A DNA stretch of 64,000 nucleotides from a virus: positions 111,446 through 175,445 of the IMG/VR virus record IMGVR_UViG_3300042923_001771; one strand, 5' to 3'. The notes under the pieces are model-generated. The model saw only the letters and a program-made list of their open reading frames with translations, did no database searches and was not told where the DNA came from. Positions 49,426-57,789 of the stretch are shown here, one piece after another. Numbering within the stretch: the first letter of the stretch is position 1; every line of letters starts with the position of its first letter. The translations under genes were made by a program, and so were the position numbers.

Positions 49426-49474
49426 TGTTTAAATACGTATTCTGTAATAGAGTAAATAAAAAGGAGTGAATAAA

Positions 49475-50182
49475 ATGGCACGTTTAAAGAAAGTCGCTGA
49501 ACTTCAGGAGTTAAATGAGTTAAATATGTCATCTAACGTTTTGAATGTAATTATTCAAACTAAAGACGCGAGTGACACTGTAAGTAATGTTGTTTATCGT
49601 AGATTAATGAACAACAACACTAAGCTTGTTGTAGAGATTTGGGAATTAACAGGTGAAAAGTATGCAGTATTCTCTGGTCACTATCAAGGACAATGGACTG
49701 CGAATAATATTGAAATGAGCGAAATTTTTGATAGCTTGAATGAAGCTCAATTGTATGTTCAAACCGAACTTCAAGGTGAGGCAGAAGTAAACCAACTTAT
49801 TGTTAGTTTTAAGAGACTTAATAATTACAAAAAGATTATGGCTAAAGGCGGAGAGCCTAACTATAATCAAATAGCTAAAGATTTTCAAAAAGAAGTAAAT
49901 ATTCCAGATGTTGAGATGCATCATAAGGAACATATCAATAAGTATTATGGGCAATTTCAAGATTATATGAAACAATACTATCCAGAGTGGGCTAAATATC
50001 CTGCCTATATTTGGGGAGGTTGGGGTCACTTTACAAACCTAGTTAATCCTGATAATAGTAAAGATGAGCCAAAAGAAGAAACTCCAAAAGAAGAAGCTAC
50101 AGTTCCAGCTCAAACCTCTCCTGAGGTTGCACCGTCTGCACCAGTTGGCGGAGATATGGGCGGCGGTGGCGAAGGCGAATAA
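49475..50182 (+). CDS. Hypothetical protein with RLKK N-terminus, 235 aa
   Basis: The ATG at 49475 follows AAGGAG and gives MARLKKVAELQELNELNM. A beta-rich body with NKYYGQFQDYMKQYYPEWAK and a low-complexity tail (PKEETPKEEATVPAQTSPE, GGDMGGGGEGE). It shares the RLKK N-terminal tag but lacks the C-terminal tag. Function unknown; possibly a virion protein. Confidence 0.7.
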   Translation: MARLKKVAELQELNELNMSSNVLNVIIQTKDASDTVSNVVYRRLMNNNTKLVVEIWELTGEKYAVFSGHYQGQWTANNIEMSEIFDSLNEAQLYVQTELQGEAEVNQLIVSFKRLNNYKKIMAKGGEPNYNQIAKDFQKEVNIPDVEMHHKEHINKYYGQFQDYMKQYYPEWAKYPAYIWGGWGHFTNLVNPDNSKDEPKEETPKEEATVPAQTSPEVAPSAPVGGDMGGGGEGE

Positions 50183-50205
50183 TTTTCGTAAAAACTTTTA
50201 GTAAT

Positions 50206-50235
50206 TTGTTAAAAATGTGTGAGACTCCGTATATT
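50206..50235 (+). promoter_or_regulatory. Probable sigmaA-type promoter before the HU leader
   Basis: TTGTTA (50206-50211), 18 bp, TATATT (50230-50235). Confidence 0.5.
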
Positions 50236-50249
50236 ATATACTCATCAAA

Positions 50250-50357
50250 AGCAAATAGCTGCAAGGACATGATTCCTGCTATGTTGCTAGAAAATATTTA
50301 TAAAATTGCTTTATTCCAGCAGTTATAAATCGTTCTAGCGTTTATATATAGTAAACG
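50250..50357 (+). ncRNA. Structured leader upstream of the HU gene
   Basis: Three strong hairpins follow each other. The first (50250-50288) joins AGCAAATAGC with GCTATGTTGCT and closes on AGGA/TCCT. The second (50296-50330) joins ATTTATAA with TTATAAAT and an inner GCT/AGC. The third (50339-50357) joins CGTTTA with TAAACG. The 245 bp stretch has no gene. It could be a regulatory leader; no known RNA class was recognised. Confidence 0.45.
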
Positions 50358-50428
50358 GAAGAGTCCAAAGGCAAATAGTACCTTACATTCCAAAAAACTT
50401 TTGAAAACAAAAAACGGAGGTTTCACAC

Positions 50429-50716
50429 ATGAGAAAAGCAGAATTAGTATCTAAATTAGTAGACAGAGTAGAAGGTTTGAATGCAGACAAGGCGTCAAAA
50501 GCGGTAAATGCAATATTTGACATTATTTCCGAGGCTCTTGAAAAAGGCGATTCCTATAGCCAAGATAAATTCGGTACATTTAAAGTTGTAACTCGCGCTC
50601 CTCGTAAAGGTCGCAATCCTAAGACTGGAGAAACTATTGACATTGATGCTAAAGCAGCAGTTAAATTGGTTGTTTCTTCCCATCTTAAAGATTCTGTAAA
50701 CAACGCTAATAACTAA
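50429..50716 (+). CDS. HU-family histone-like DNA-binding protein
   Basis: The N-terminal helix ELVSKLVDRVEGLNADKASK and the core GRNPKTGETIDI of HU (KGRNPxTGE..) with its conserved Pro are present, and the length of 95 aa is right. The conserved VPAFKPGK segment reads KAAVKLVVSSHLK, so the arm base is diverged. It bends or wraps DNA, probably the phage genome or the replication fork. ACGGAGG precedes the ATG. Confidence 0.92.
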   Translation: MRKAELVSKLVDRVEGLNADKASKAVNAIFDIISEALEKGDSYSQDKFGTFKVVTRAPRKGRNPKTGETIDIDAKAAVKLVVSSHLKDSVNNANN

Positions 50717-50728
50717 GATATAAAAGAA

Positions 50729-50757
50729 AGAAGATACTTACCGGTATCTTCTTTTTT
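50729..50757 (+). terminator. Intrinsic terminator
   Basis: AGAAGATAC pairs with GTATCTTCT around TTACCG, followed by T6. Confidence 0.85.
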
Positions 50758-50815
50758 AATTTTTAAAATTTATACATAGCATATATATAATAATAAAAAG
50801 AAGGGAGAGATACTA

Positions 50816-51370
50816 GTGTCAGTTTATATTGCAGTGGAATTTGATCCAAAGACAATGCAACGATTAAAACAAAAACAATTGATAGTTAAACATAATAGTA
50901 AAAAGGGAGACTTTGTACAACCTGAAACTTTTCATGTAACGGTATTGTTTTGTAAAGGTGGCAACGCGGGATACAAAAGAGAAGATTATGTAAAAGCTAT
51001 TGATGAAATGGGTAAGAGATACAATCCTAAATCTTTCCAAGTTCAACTTGAAAATTTTGGTCAATTTGAAAATGGCGGAGACGAAGGTAATGTTGTATGG
51101 GTTGGTCTTAAAAATAGCTTACCATTATACGAGATCAAAAAGCAGCTTCAAGAAACAATGCAATCACTACAAGTATCCATTGAAAAGTCTCAGTTTCCTG
51201 GATATACTCCTCACGTTACTATGGGATATAACGTAATAATAAATGACAACTTTGATTGCAAATTCGAAGATGAGGAACCAGTAACTATAAAATCAATAGC
51301 ATTATGGGATAGCTTTAAGGCTAATGATGCGTATGTTTACAATAAGGTTCATGAATTATTCTTCAATTAA
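50816..51370 (+). CDS. 2H phosphoesterase (2'-5' RNA ligase/LigT-like), 184 aa
   Basis: Two HxT motifs, FHVTVLF (~residue 40) and PHVTMGY (~138), with the surrounding strands define the 2H phosphoesterase family. Such enzymes cleave 2'-5' or cyclic phosphodiesters of nucleotides and RNA; phage members include Acb1-type anti-CBASS enzymes and RNA-end processing enzymes. The GTG at 50816 follows GGGAGAG. Substrate unknown. Confidence 0.85.
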   Translation: MSVYIAVEFDPKTMQRLKQKQLIVKHNSKKGDFVQPETFHVTVLFCKGGNAGYKREDYVKAIDEMGKRYNPKSFQVQLENFGQFENGGDEGNVVWVGLKNSLPLYEIKKQLQETMQSLQVSIEKSQFPGYTPHVTMGYNVIINDNFDCKFEDEEPVTIKSIALWDSFKANDAYVYNKVHELFFN

Positions 51371-51392
51371 TTTAATTACATGTTAAAAGATA

Positions 51393-51406
51393 TACACAAT
51401 ATGATT
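51393..51406 (+). promoter_or_regulatory. Weak match to the ATTATTAT-type element
   Basis: GATTATTATATAAT at 51393-51406 resembles the right half of the bipartite element. The left half is not clear, although AAAGATATACACAATAT precedes it. The next gene starts at 51465. Confidence 0.25.
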
Positions 51407-51464
51407 ATTATATAATTATAAAAAAGAATAAAACAAAACCCACAAAAAGAAAGAGGTAATTTAA

Positions 51465-52022
51465 ATGTCTAAAAAGAGCTGGTTAGAAAAAATTGGTTTG
51501 GTTGAGTCTACTAACAATACGGATCACGAACTCTCAAAATTGGAAGCAACATATGGATCATCATTAGCTGATGACAATTATGTCCCGACTGTAGAAGTAG
51601 ATATGAGTGGCGAAGATTTCTTGGATGTACCAGCAATTTATGAACGCTCCGGCTTGGCAGATAAAAGTCGTTCCATTTTCAAGGTTGATGAATTTACTAA
51701 AGTACTTCCTGACAGCATGACTACTGATCAAAAACGTCAATCCGTCATTGGTATCCTTGCAGTCAATGGCCTAACCATTGAAGAACTTCAGGCTGATGCT
51801 GAACAACGTCTTGGAGCGCTTCAAACTGTAAGCGAAACAACTACAAATAATACTGCTGCGCTTATTATTGAAAAAGATGCAGAAATTACTAGATTGTTGA
51901 GCGAGGTAGATGCTCTCAAACAGCAAATCAATGAGCGTAAGCTTTCTCAAGAGCACGAAGACAAGCTTATTAAAGAAGAAGTAGATAAAGTTTCAGCTAT
52001 TGTAAAATTCATTAGTGCTTAA
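51465..52022 (+). CDS. Hypothetical coiled-coil protein, first gene of the PspA/OmpA cassette, 185 aa
   Basis: Starts KSWLEKIGLVE, then an acidic part and a C-terminal coiled coil (IIEKDAEITRLLSEVDALKQ and on). No membrane helix. It lies 33 bp before the PspA-like gene. Function unknown; its place suggests it partners that protein. Confidence 0.7.
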   Translation: MSKKSWLEKIGLVESTNNTDHELSKLEATYGSSLADDNYVPTVEVDMSGEDFLDVPAIYERSGLADKSRSIFKVDEFTKVLPDSMTTDQKRQSVIGILAVNGLTIEELQADAEQRLGALQTVSETTTNNTAALIIEKDAEITRLLSEVDALKQQINERKLSQEHEDKLIKEEVDKVSAIVKFISA

Positions 52023-52055
52023 TTTACTAATTCTAAAAAACGGAGGAAATTCTAA

Positions 52056-52799
52056 ATGGAAACTTTAATTGTAGTTCTAATTGTTGTAGCTTTGATTGCT
52101 GTTTTATTGTTTGGCGGTGGAAAGCTTCGAATTCTCATGAAAGGGTTTGTTGGACTTTTCGTTGAGGATCTTGCAAAAACTCCTGATGGTGCTGCAGCAG
52201 TCTATACTGCTGCTATTGATAAAGCTCAAAATCAATATAACATTGCAAACGACACATTACAGAGGGTAGCTGGTCAACTTGAGGCAGCAAAATCTGATTT
52301 GGAAAATACCAAAAAAGAACTTGCTGAATGTGAAAACAAAGCAGAAGCTTTTGCAAAAGCCCAACAATGGGATAAAGTTGAATTATTTGCAAATCAACGT
52401 AATGATTTGGTTGAAGAATGTGAAAACAAAGCATCTGATATAGCTCGTTTAGCACCTATCTTTGAAGAAGCAAAGCTTATTAATAACAACTTGGAAGCTA
52501 AACTTGTTAAGTTGAAGAAAGATAAGATTCGTGTTGTAAATGATCTTAAGATGAACAAACAACTTAAAGGTATGTATGATGATATGGACGAGTTGAAAAA
52601 CAACAACGACATTGACAAGATGGTTGATGCTGTTAAAACTGGCGTTCGTGATAGTCGTGAAACAGCAGTCGGCGCACGGACTGTCCATGATAACAAAATT
52701 TCAACTAAGATCACAAATGCAAATGCTGAAGCAAAAAAACTTCAAGGTTCAGACTATGCTAATGAGCTTAAAAAGAAATTCAATCCCGGTCAAAAATAA
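52056..52799 (+). CDS. PspA/IM30-like coiled-coil protein with N-terminal membrane helix, 247 aa
   Basis: An N-terminal hydrophobic helix (LIVVLIVVALIAVLLFGGGK) followed by ~150 residues of coiled coil with the repeating heptad pattern of PspA/IM30 (AAVYTAAIDKAQNQYNIAND, AKAQQWDKVELFANQRNDLV). PspA/Vipp1 are membrane-remodelling ESCRT-III-related proteins. An ACGGAGG site precedes the ATG. The N-terminal helix differs from cytosolic PspA, which has an amphipathic helix. A membrane-repair or stress role is inferred. Confidence 0.72.
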   Translation: METLIVVLIVVALIAVLLFGGGKLRILMKGFVGLFVEDLAKTPDGAAAVYTAAIDKAQNQYNIANDTLQRVAGQLEAAKSDLENTKKELAECENKAEAFAKAQQWDKVELFANQRNDLVEECENKASDIARLAPIFEEAKLINNNLEAKLVKLKKDKIRVVNDLKMNKQLKGMYDDMDELKNNNDIDKMVDAVKTGVRDSRETAVGARTVHDNKISTKITNANAEAKKLQGSDYANELKKKFNPGQK

Positions 52800-52818
52800 C
52801 GTTAATATATTCTATTCG

Positions 52819-52857
52819 ACAAGGTTGAGGATTATTCCTCAATCTTGTTTTATTTTT
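52819..52857 (+). terminator. Intrinsic terminator
   Basis: A 12 bp stem ACAAGGTTGAGG / CCTCAATCTTGT around ATTATT, followed by a T-rich tail. Confidence 0.88.
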
Positions 52858-52876
52858 GAAAAGTTTATAAAATCCG

Positions 52877-52904
52877 TTTACAAAATTCGAGAATGTGATA
52901 TAAT
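52877..52904 (+). promoter_or_regulatory. SigmaA-type promoter with extended -10
   Basis: TTTACA, 16 bp spacer ending TGA, TATAAT at 52899-52904. Confidence 0.85.
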
Positions 52905-52943
52905 AAATATATAAGGAAATAAGAAAAGGAGATGAAATTCAAA

Positions 52944-53204
52944 ATGTTTGAAAAAATCAATGTTGATAGTCAAGAGAAGTTTGACAAAAGATACGGTGAT
53001 AAAATGTCACTAAGTGATTTTCTTGAATCATGTGAAGATGGTAGTTTTATTGATTACGATGGATTTGCCTCCGAAATTATTCTAAATGGCAACGTAATAC
53101 ATAAAGCGCACTTTTATCCTTCTGATGCGTTAGAAAATAAAAACAAACTACTAGCGCTTCAAAATGAACTTGGAGAATTGGAGATTGTTTGGTATAATCG
53201 ATGA
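52944..53204 (+). CDS. Hypothetical acidic protein, 86 aa
   Basis: The ATG at 52944 is preferred over the ATG at 52932, which touches the AAAGGAG site. A single-domain acidic protein (KMSLSDFLESCEDGSFIDYD). Not recognised. Confidence 0.65.
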   Translation: MFEKINVDSQEKFDKRYGDKMSLSDFLESCEDGSFIDYDGFASEIILNGNVIHKAHFYPSDALENKNKLLALQNELGELEIVWYNR

Positions 53205-53252
53205 TTTAAACTTCTTGAAATGTATGTTAAAAAAAGATAAACTCTTATTTAA

Positions 53253-53275
53253 GATTATTACATAATTATTATTTA
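53253..53275 (+). promoter_or_regulatory. Bipartite-element-like sequence with short spacer
   Basis: GATTATT, 5 nt, ATTATTATTTA; the right half matches the element but the left half and the spacer differ. A TTAAAA run at 53226-53233 precedes it. The next gene starts at 53307. Confidence 0.4.
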
Positions 53276-53306
53276 AAATAATTCAAAATAAAAGGAGCAA
53301 ACTAAA

Positions 53307-54869
53307 ATGAACACTAAAAAAATCACCACAGCCGGTAAACTTGTAATCTTTCTCTTTGTTTTGATTATCGCAGGCGCAGGAACTTATTTTGCGGGTGGAT
53401 TTAACTTTTTGAAAAAAGGAACAACCAATGCAAGTGATTCTACAACCAAAGTAACAACTCCAGTTCAAAATGGTACACCAGTAGTAAATGGAACATCCGG
53501 CAACAATGCAATTAATCTTTCCATTAGTGAAAAAATTAACTGGAAGCCTATTCTTGATGCTAATGGTGGATTAACAACACAATCCGGATCTATTTACGAT
53601 AAGCTAGGAATTAAAGTTAATATTAAGTTAGATAATAACCCAGATAATTCAAGTCAAGAATTTATTGATAACAAAGCACACGCGCTTGGTTACACAGTCA
53701 ATGGTTATTCTGCATTGTACAAAAAATTTCAAGACAATAAGGTTGAAACAGTAATGCCTTACATTGTTGATTCCTCCGTTGGCGGAGATGGTATCATTGT
53801 TCGTGGCGAAATTAACAGTATTAATGATTTTGTAGGTAAGAAAATTGGTGTTCCAAAATCTTCTTCTGATTATGCAATGGTAGTATGGTTGATGCAACAA
53901 TCCGATTTAAATGCAGACCAAATCGAACAAATCAAAAAGAACATTGTGGTTTATCCTTCAGTTGGTAAAGTAGCAGATGCTTTCTTTAAAGGTGAAGTTG
54001 ATATTGCTGGTGTACGTCAACCTTACTTAACACAAGCCAAAAATACTCAAGGTACGAAAGTAATGTTTACAACTAAGTCAGCTAAGAACATTATTGCAAA
54101 TGGTATTGTATTCCGTAAAGACTTCGCTGATGCTAATACTGATACTGTAACAAAATTCATTGATGGTGCATTCCAAGCAATTGGTACAAAAGGTTTTGAT
54201 AACGTAAAAGTTCAACCAGCCTTTAAAGATGCTAAAGATGCTGATCTTGAGCAAATGTTAACAGAATTGAAGTTCAATGGCTATACTGAAAACATGACAT
54301 ATCTCAATGGTATGACTCAAACACTCTTTGAAGATATGAATAAGGTTTGGGAAGCTACCGGAGAAAAAGTTGTACATGGTGCATCCACAACAGCACTTAC
54401 AAAATCTTACATTGAAAAATTAAGTGGTAAGTATAAAATGGAAGCTGTAACAACCACTAAGATTGATGATGCAACAAAAGCAAAAGCTAAATCACAAGAT
54501 GATAGTCAAACACTTTTGAAAAAATCAGCAACAATCAACTTTCAACCGAACAGTGCAAACTTTGTAAATGCTGACGAAGCAGCAACTGCATTAGAAGAAT
54601 TCGTTAAGATTGCTAAGTTCTTGGATGGAGCGGTAATTCAAGTTGAGGGTAATGTTGCTAATGTTGGTACAAACGACCCAACGGCAGCAGAAAAACTCTC
54701 TTATGCTCGAGCAACTACAGTTGCTAAGTATCTTACAGATAAGGGTGTTGACCCTACGCGGTTTATCGTAGTAGGAAATGGTATCTCAAAACAAATTGGA
54801 GACAACAACACCAACGAAGGTCAAGCTAAAAATAGACGTACAGATATATCCTTCAAAGTTATTGAATAA
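53307..54869 (+). CDS. Membrane-anchored solute-binding-protein/OmpA fusion, 520 aa
   Basis: A membrane anchor at ~12-30 (VIFLFVLIIAGAGTYFAGGF) and a Thr/Ser-rich linker to ~70. A substrate-binding-protein-like domain follows at ~75-345 (VVYPSVGKVADAFFKGEVD, DIAGVRQPYLTQAKN pattern of the NMT1/SsuA type). It ends with an OmpA-like peptidoglycan-binding domain at ~410-520 (VDPTRFIVVGNGIS...NRRTDISF, AEKLSYARATTVAKYL). It faces outward and should tether to the cell wall. An AAAGGAGC site precedes the ATG. With the PspA-like gene it forms an envelope-directed cassette; ligand unknown. Confidence 0.85.
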   Translation: MNTKKITTAGKLVIFLFVLIIAGAGTYFAGGFNFLKKGTTNASDSTTKVTTPVQNGTPVVNGTSGNNAINLSISEKINWKPILDANGGLTTQSGSIYDKLGIKVNIKLDNNPDNSSQEFIDNKAHALGYTVNGYSALYKKFQDNKVETVMPYIVDSSVGGDGIIVRGEINSINDFVGKKIGVPKSSSDYAMVVWLMQQSDLNADQIEQIKKNIVVYPSVGKVADAFFKGEVDIAGVRQPYLTQAKNTQGTKVMFTTKSAKNIIANGIVFRKDFADANTDTVTKFIDGAFQAIGTKGFDNVKVQPAFKDAKDADLEQMLTELKFNGYTENMTYLNGMTQTLFEDMNKVWEATGEKVVHGASTTALTKSYIEKLSGKYKMEAVTTTKIDDATKAKAKSQDDSQTLLKKSATINFQPNSANFVNADEAATALEEFVKIAKFLDGAVIQVEGNVANVGTNDPTAAEKLSYARATTVAKYLTDKGVDPTRFIVVGNGISKQIGDNNTNEGQAKNRRTDISFKVIE

Positions 54870-54877
54870 TTGAACAA

Positions 54878-54913
54878 AAATAAACCCTCCTATTTAAGGA
54901 AGGTTTATTTTTT
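54878..54913. terminator. Bidirectional intrinsic terminator
   Basis: AAATAAACC..TCC pairs with GGA..GGTTTATTT around TATTTAA, T7. It serves convergent genes 53307 and 54905. Confidence 0.85.
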
Positions 54914-55465
54914 TGATAATTTCTCTAGTTGAAAAGAAGTAATGTGATCTATCATTGTAGTTGGGTCAATTAAATAAATTTGATAAGAATTTTCGTTAAT
55001 CCCAAATACACTATTTATCTTATATAAAGTTTCATCACTTAAAATTCTTTGTTCCCTTAAAATGCTGTGAAATAAACTTTCAGAAACATTAATTCTTTCA
55101 ATGATGTTTTTTCTACTCAATTTTGTTTTAGTGATAATTAATTTTTCTACAAAGTTCATAAAATCAACTTGGTCAAAATCATTTCTCTTTTGTTTTTTAG
55201 TAATTGCTATTCCGTTATCGATTTGCTTATTACAAGAAACCCATTCAAGATAATTGTCTATGTCTTTATTTACGTGTTGTAATGTTTCATTAATAAATTT
55301 GTAAGAAAGAGGTGCTCGTTTATTGTATATGTCACCAATGTGACTAGATGAACGCGGTACCCTTAATGATAAATCAACAAAATTATCAGATCCAGTAATA
55401 CTTAATAGATATTCTATAAAAAATTGTTGATCTATGTTAGGTCTGTCAGTAATTTGTCTATTCAA
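54905..55465 (-). CDS. XRE-like HTH regulator, 186 aa
   Basis: A TTG at 55465 (minus) follows AAAGGGG. A C-terminal segment (LSRKNIIERINVSESLFHSI, ILSDETLYKINSVFGI) has an HTH-like pattern; the N-terminal half has a second helical segment (LRVPRSSSHIGDIYNKR) that could be another. It is divergent from gyrB across a 240 bp gap that holds a palindrome. A repressor of one of these genes is plausible. Confidence 0.6.
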   Translation of the reverse strand: MNRQITDRPNIDQQFFIEYLLSITGSDNFVDLSLRVPRSSSHIGDIYNKRAPLSYKFINETLQHVNKDIDNYLEWVSCNKQIDNGIAITKKQKRNDFDQVDFMNFVEKLIITKTKLSRKNIIERINVSESLFHSILREQRILSDETLYKINSVFGINENSYQIYLIDPTTMIDHITSFQLEKLSKK

Positions 55466-55496
55466 ATTTGTTAGCCCCTTTAATAGTATTTGATAT

Positions 55497-55506
55497 TAGT
55501 ATACTA
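55497..55506. promoter_or_regulatory. Small palindrome, candidate operator
   Basis: TAGTATACTA is a perfect 10 bp palindrome about 31 bp upstream of the minus-strand HTH gene, so a possible autoregulatory operator. Confidence 0.35.
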
Positions 55507-55644
55507 TGCTATTACTAAAGAAATGATAAATTAAATCTGTTAATCTCTAGTTAATTTTAGTGATTTTAAGAAATATAATGATATATCTCAAAAAAATGTA
55601 AAAATGAGCTTAATATTAGCAATGAGACAAATTAAAAAAAACTG

Positions 55645-55673
55645 TTTACACTGTACCTTATATATGATATAAT
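55645..55673 (+). promoter_or_regulatory. SigmaA-type promoter with extended -10
   Basis: TTTACA, 17 bp spacer ending TGA, TATAAT at 55668-55673; it drives gyrB. Confidence 0.9.
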
Positions 55674-55715
55674 ATACATATAAGGTATGGGTGGTAAAAC
55701 ACAGGGGTGGAACAT

Positions 55716-57764
55716 ATGAGCGAACAAGACAAAACTACATTTGAAGTCCAAACTGAATATGGTACTGGACAAATTGATTCCTTAGAGGGACTCGAAGCTG
55801 TACGAAAAAGACCGGGTATGTATATTGGTTCAACATCACAACGGGGAATAACTCATCTGGTTTGGGAAGTAGCGGATAACTCTATCGATGAATTTGTTGC
55901 TGGTGTTGGCGAAGACATTTGGATTACAGTTCAAAAGGATGGGACAGTTACTGTAATTGATAATGGTCGTGGTATTCCAGTTGGTCCCCATCATAAGTGG
56001 AAAAAACCGAACGGTCAACCATTAGATACACTAACTGGTATCTTGACAATCTTACATGCTGGCGGTAAATTTAATGGTAAAGATTCTGGCTACAAAGTAT
56101 CTGCTGGTCTACACGGTGTAGGAGCTAAGGCAGCGAATGCGCTTTCTGATAGTTTTATTGCAACTGTAAAGCGTAGTGGTCAAATTTGGCAACAAGAATT
56201 TTCTAGAGGAGTACCTCAAACTGAAGATCCAATTATGATTGGTACTTACGATCAATCAGAAGAGTCCTCCGGTACCACAATTTCATATCATCCAGATAAG
56301 GATGTTTTCAAAGAGACTCTTTTGCCAGATTGTAAAGATCTTCAAGCTCGCATGGATGAATTAGCATCTCTAAACGCTGGTTTACACATTTATTATTCAA
56401 ACGAAAGTACAAATTTCGATCATGAGTATTTCTATCATGATGGTATCGTTGGTTACACTCGTCGTATGGCTGGTGAAACTCCCTTACTTTACGATGATGT
56501 AGTGTTTATAAAGGATTCTTATGATTTTAAAACCACAGTAACTGAAAAAGATGAAAAAGGTCATGAAATCCAAGTACCAGTTAATAGAACCATTTTGGTT
56601 GAAATTTCATTTATACATCAAGATGACGAAGGCGAAACAACTCGTTCATTCGCCAATAACATTAATACAAAAGAACATGGATTCCACTATGATGGATTCA
56701 GAAATGCATACCGTCGTTTATTTAATAAATACGGAAATGACAAAAAGCTTCTCAAGGAAAGTTTGTCCATTAAGTATCTTGTTGAAGGTCTTAACGCGGT
56801 AATCTCAGTTAAAGTTCCTGAAGCAGAATTTCAAGGACAAACCAAAACAAAGCTTGGTAATTTTGAAGCTCAAGAGGCTGTAGATAGTGTTTTTGAAAAA
56901 GCATTTCTTCAAATGCTTAAAAACCCTAAGTATGATGGCATCTTTGAAACAATTATCGCTAATAGTCTTAGAGCAAAAGAAATTGACGAGGCTGTTAGAA
57001 AAGCAAAAATGATGGCAAAGCAAGGCAAGAAAATGAAGAAAATGAGTTTGCCTGGTAAGTTGGCAGATTGTGACCCTAAATCACCTTATTCTGAAATATA
57101 TATTGTAGAAGGAGATTCTGCAGGTGGTTCTGCAAAACAAGGTCGTGAGCGTTATTTCCAAGCTATTCTTGCTCTTAGAGGTAAATTACTTAACGTAGAA
57201 AAAAGTACATTAGAAAGACTTCTTAAGTCTGAAACCATTACAAATATCATTGGTGCAATTGGCGCAGGTTTGAATATTGAAGACGAAGAGTTGAAGAAAA
57301 ACTTCGGAGCTTTTAATATTGAAAATGTTCGTTATGACAAAATTATTATCATGACGGATGCCGATATTGACGGAGCACACATTAAAACTCTATTGTTGAC
57401 CTTACTGTACAATTACATGAGACCTTTAATTGAACAAGGTTTTGTATATGTTGCTCAACCACCTCTTTACAGAGTTGTTAAAAAAGGTGAAGCGGAATAT
57501 CTTGCAACTGAACATGATTTAAAAGAGTATCGTAAAAAATCTCCAAATGCTGAAGTTCAACGTTTTAAAGGACTAGGTGAAATGAATCCTGATCAACTAT
57601 GGGAAACTACCATGGACCCAGCAAAAAGAATTTTGGTAAGAGTTTCTATGGACGATGCTCAAAAAACAGCAGAAGTATTTTCTACATTAATGGGTTCAGA
57701 AGTAAAACCTCGTAGAGATTTTATTGAAGCTAATGCTCACAAGGTTGATTTATCGTTTGAATAA
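55716..57764 (+). CDS. Type IIA topoisomerase ATPase subunit (GyrB/ParE)
   Basis: GHKL ATPase: EVADNSIDEF, DNGRGIPVG, GLHGVGAKAANALSD. TOPRIM: EGDSAGGSAKQGR and MTDADIDGAHIKTLLLT. The length of 682 aa fits bacterial type. The ATG at 55716 follows CAGGGGTGG. It works with the GyrA/ParC-like gene at 58328, with a HIRAN gene between them. Whether it is gyrase or topo IV cannot be decided from the B subunit. Confidence 0.96.
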   Translation: MSEQDKTTFEVQTEYGTGQIDSLEGLEAVRKRPGMYIGSTSQRGITHLVWEVADNSIDEFVAGVGEDIWITVQKDGTVTVIDNGRGIPVGPHHKWKKPNGQPLDTLTGILTILHAGGKFNGKDSGYKVSAGLHGVGAKAANALSDSFIATVKRSGQIWQQEFSRGVPQTEDPIMIGTYDQSEESSGTTISYHPDKDVFKETLLPDCKDLQARMDELASLNAGLHIYYSNESTNFDHEYFYHDGIVGYTRRMAGETPLLYDDVVFIKDSYDFKTTVTEKDEKGHEIQVPVNRTILVEISFIHQDDEGETTRSFANNINTKEHGFHYDGFRNAYRRLFNKYGNDKKLLKESLSIKYLVEGLNAVISVKVPEAEFQGQTKTKLGNFEAQEAVDSVFEKAFLQMLKNPKYDGIFETIIANSLRAKEIDEAVRKAKMMAKQGKKMKKMSLPGKLADCDPKSPYSEIYIVEGDSAGGSAKQGRERYFQAILALRGKLLNVEKSTLERLLKSETITNIIGAIGAGLNIEDEELKKNFGAFNIENVRYDKIIIMTDADIDGAHIKTLLLTLLYNYMRPLIEQGFVYVAQPPLYRVVKKGEAEYLATEHDLKEYRKKSPNAEVQRFKGLGEMNPDQLWETTMDPAKRILVRVSMDDAQKTAEVFSTLMGSEVKPRRDFIEANAHKVDLSFE

Positions 57765-57765
57765 T

Positions 57766-57789
57766 AGAGGGCCCCTTGGCTCTCTTTTT
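57766..57789 (+). terminator. Intrinsic terminator
   Basis: AGAGGGCC pairs with GGC.TCTCT around CCTT, followed by T5. Confidence 0.7.

Noticed and set aside
50181-50195. CodY-box-like sequence AATTTTCGTAAAAAC before HU; a second weak match lies near 40516
   Set aside because: Only about 11 of 15 positions match AATTTTCWGAAAATT, which is near background for AT-rich DNA.
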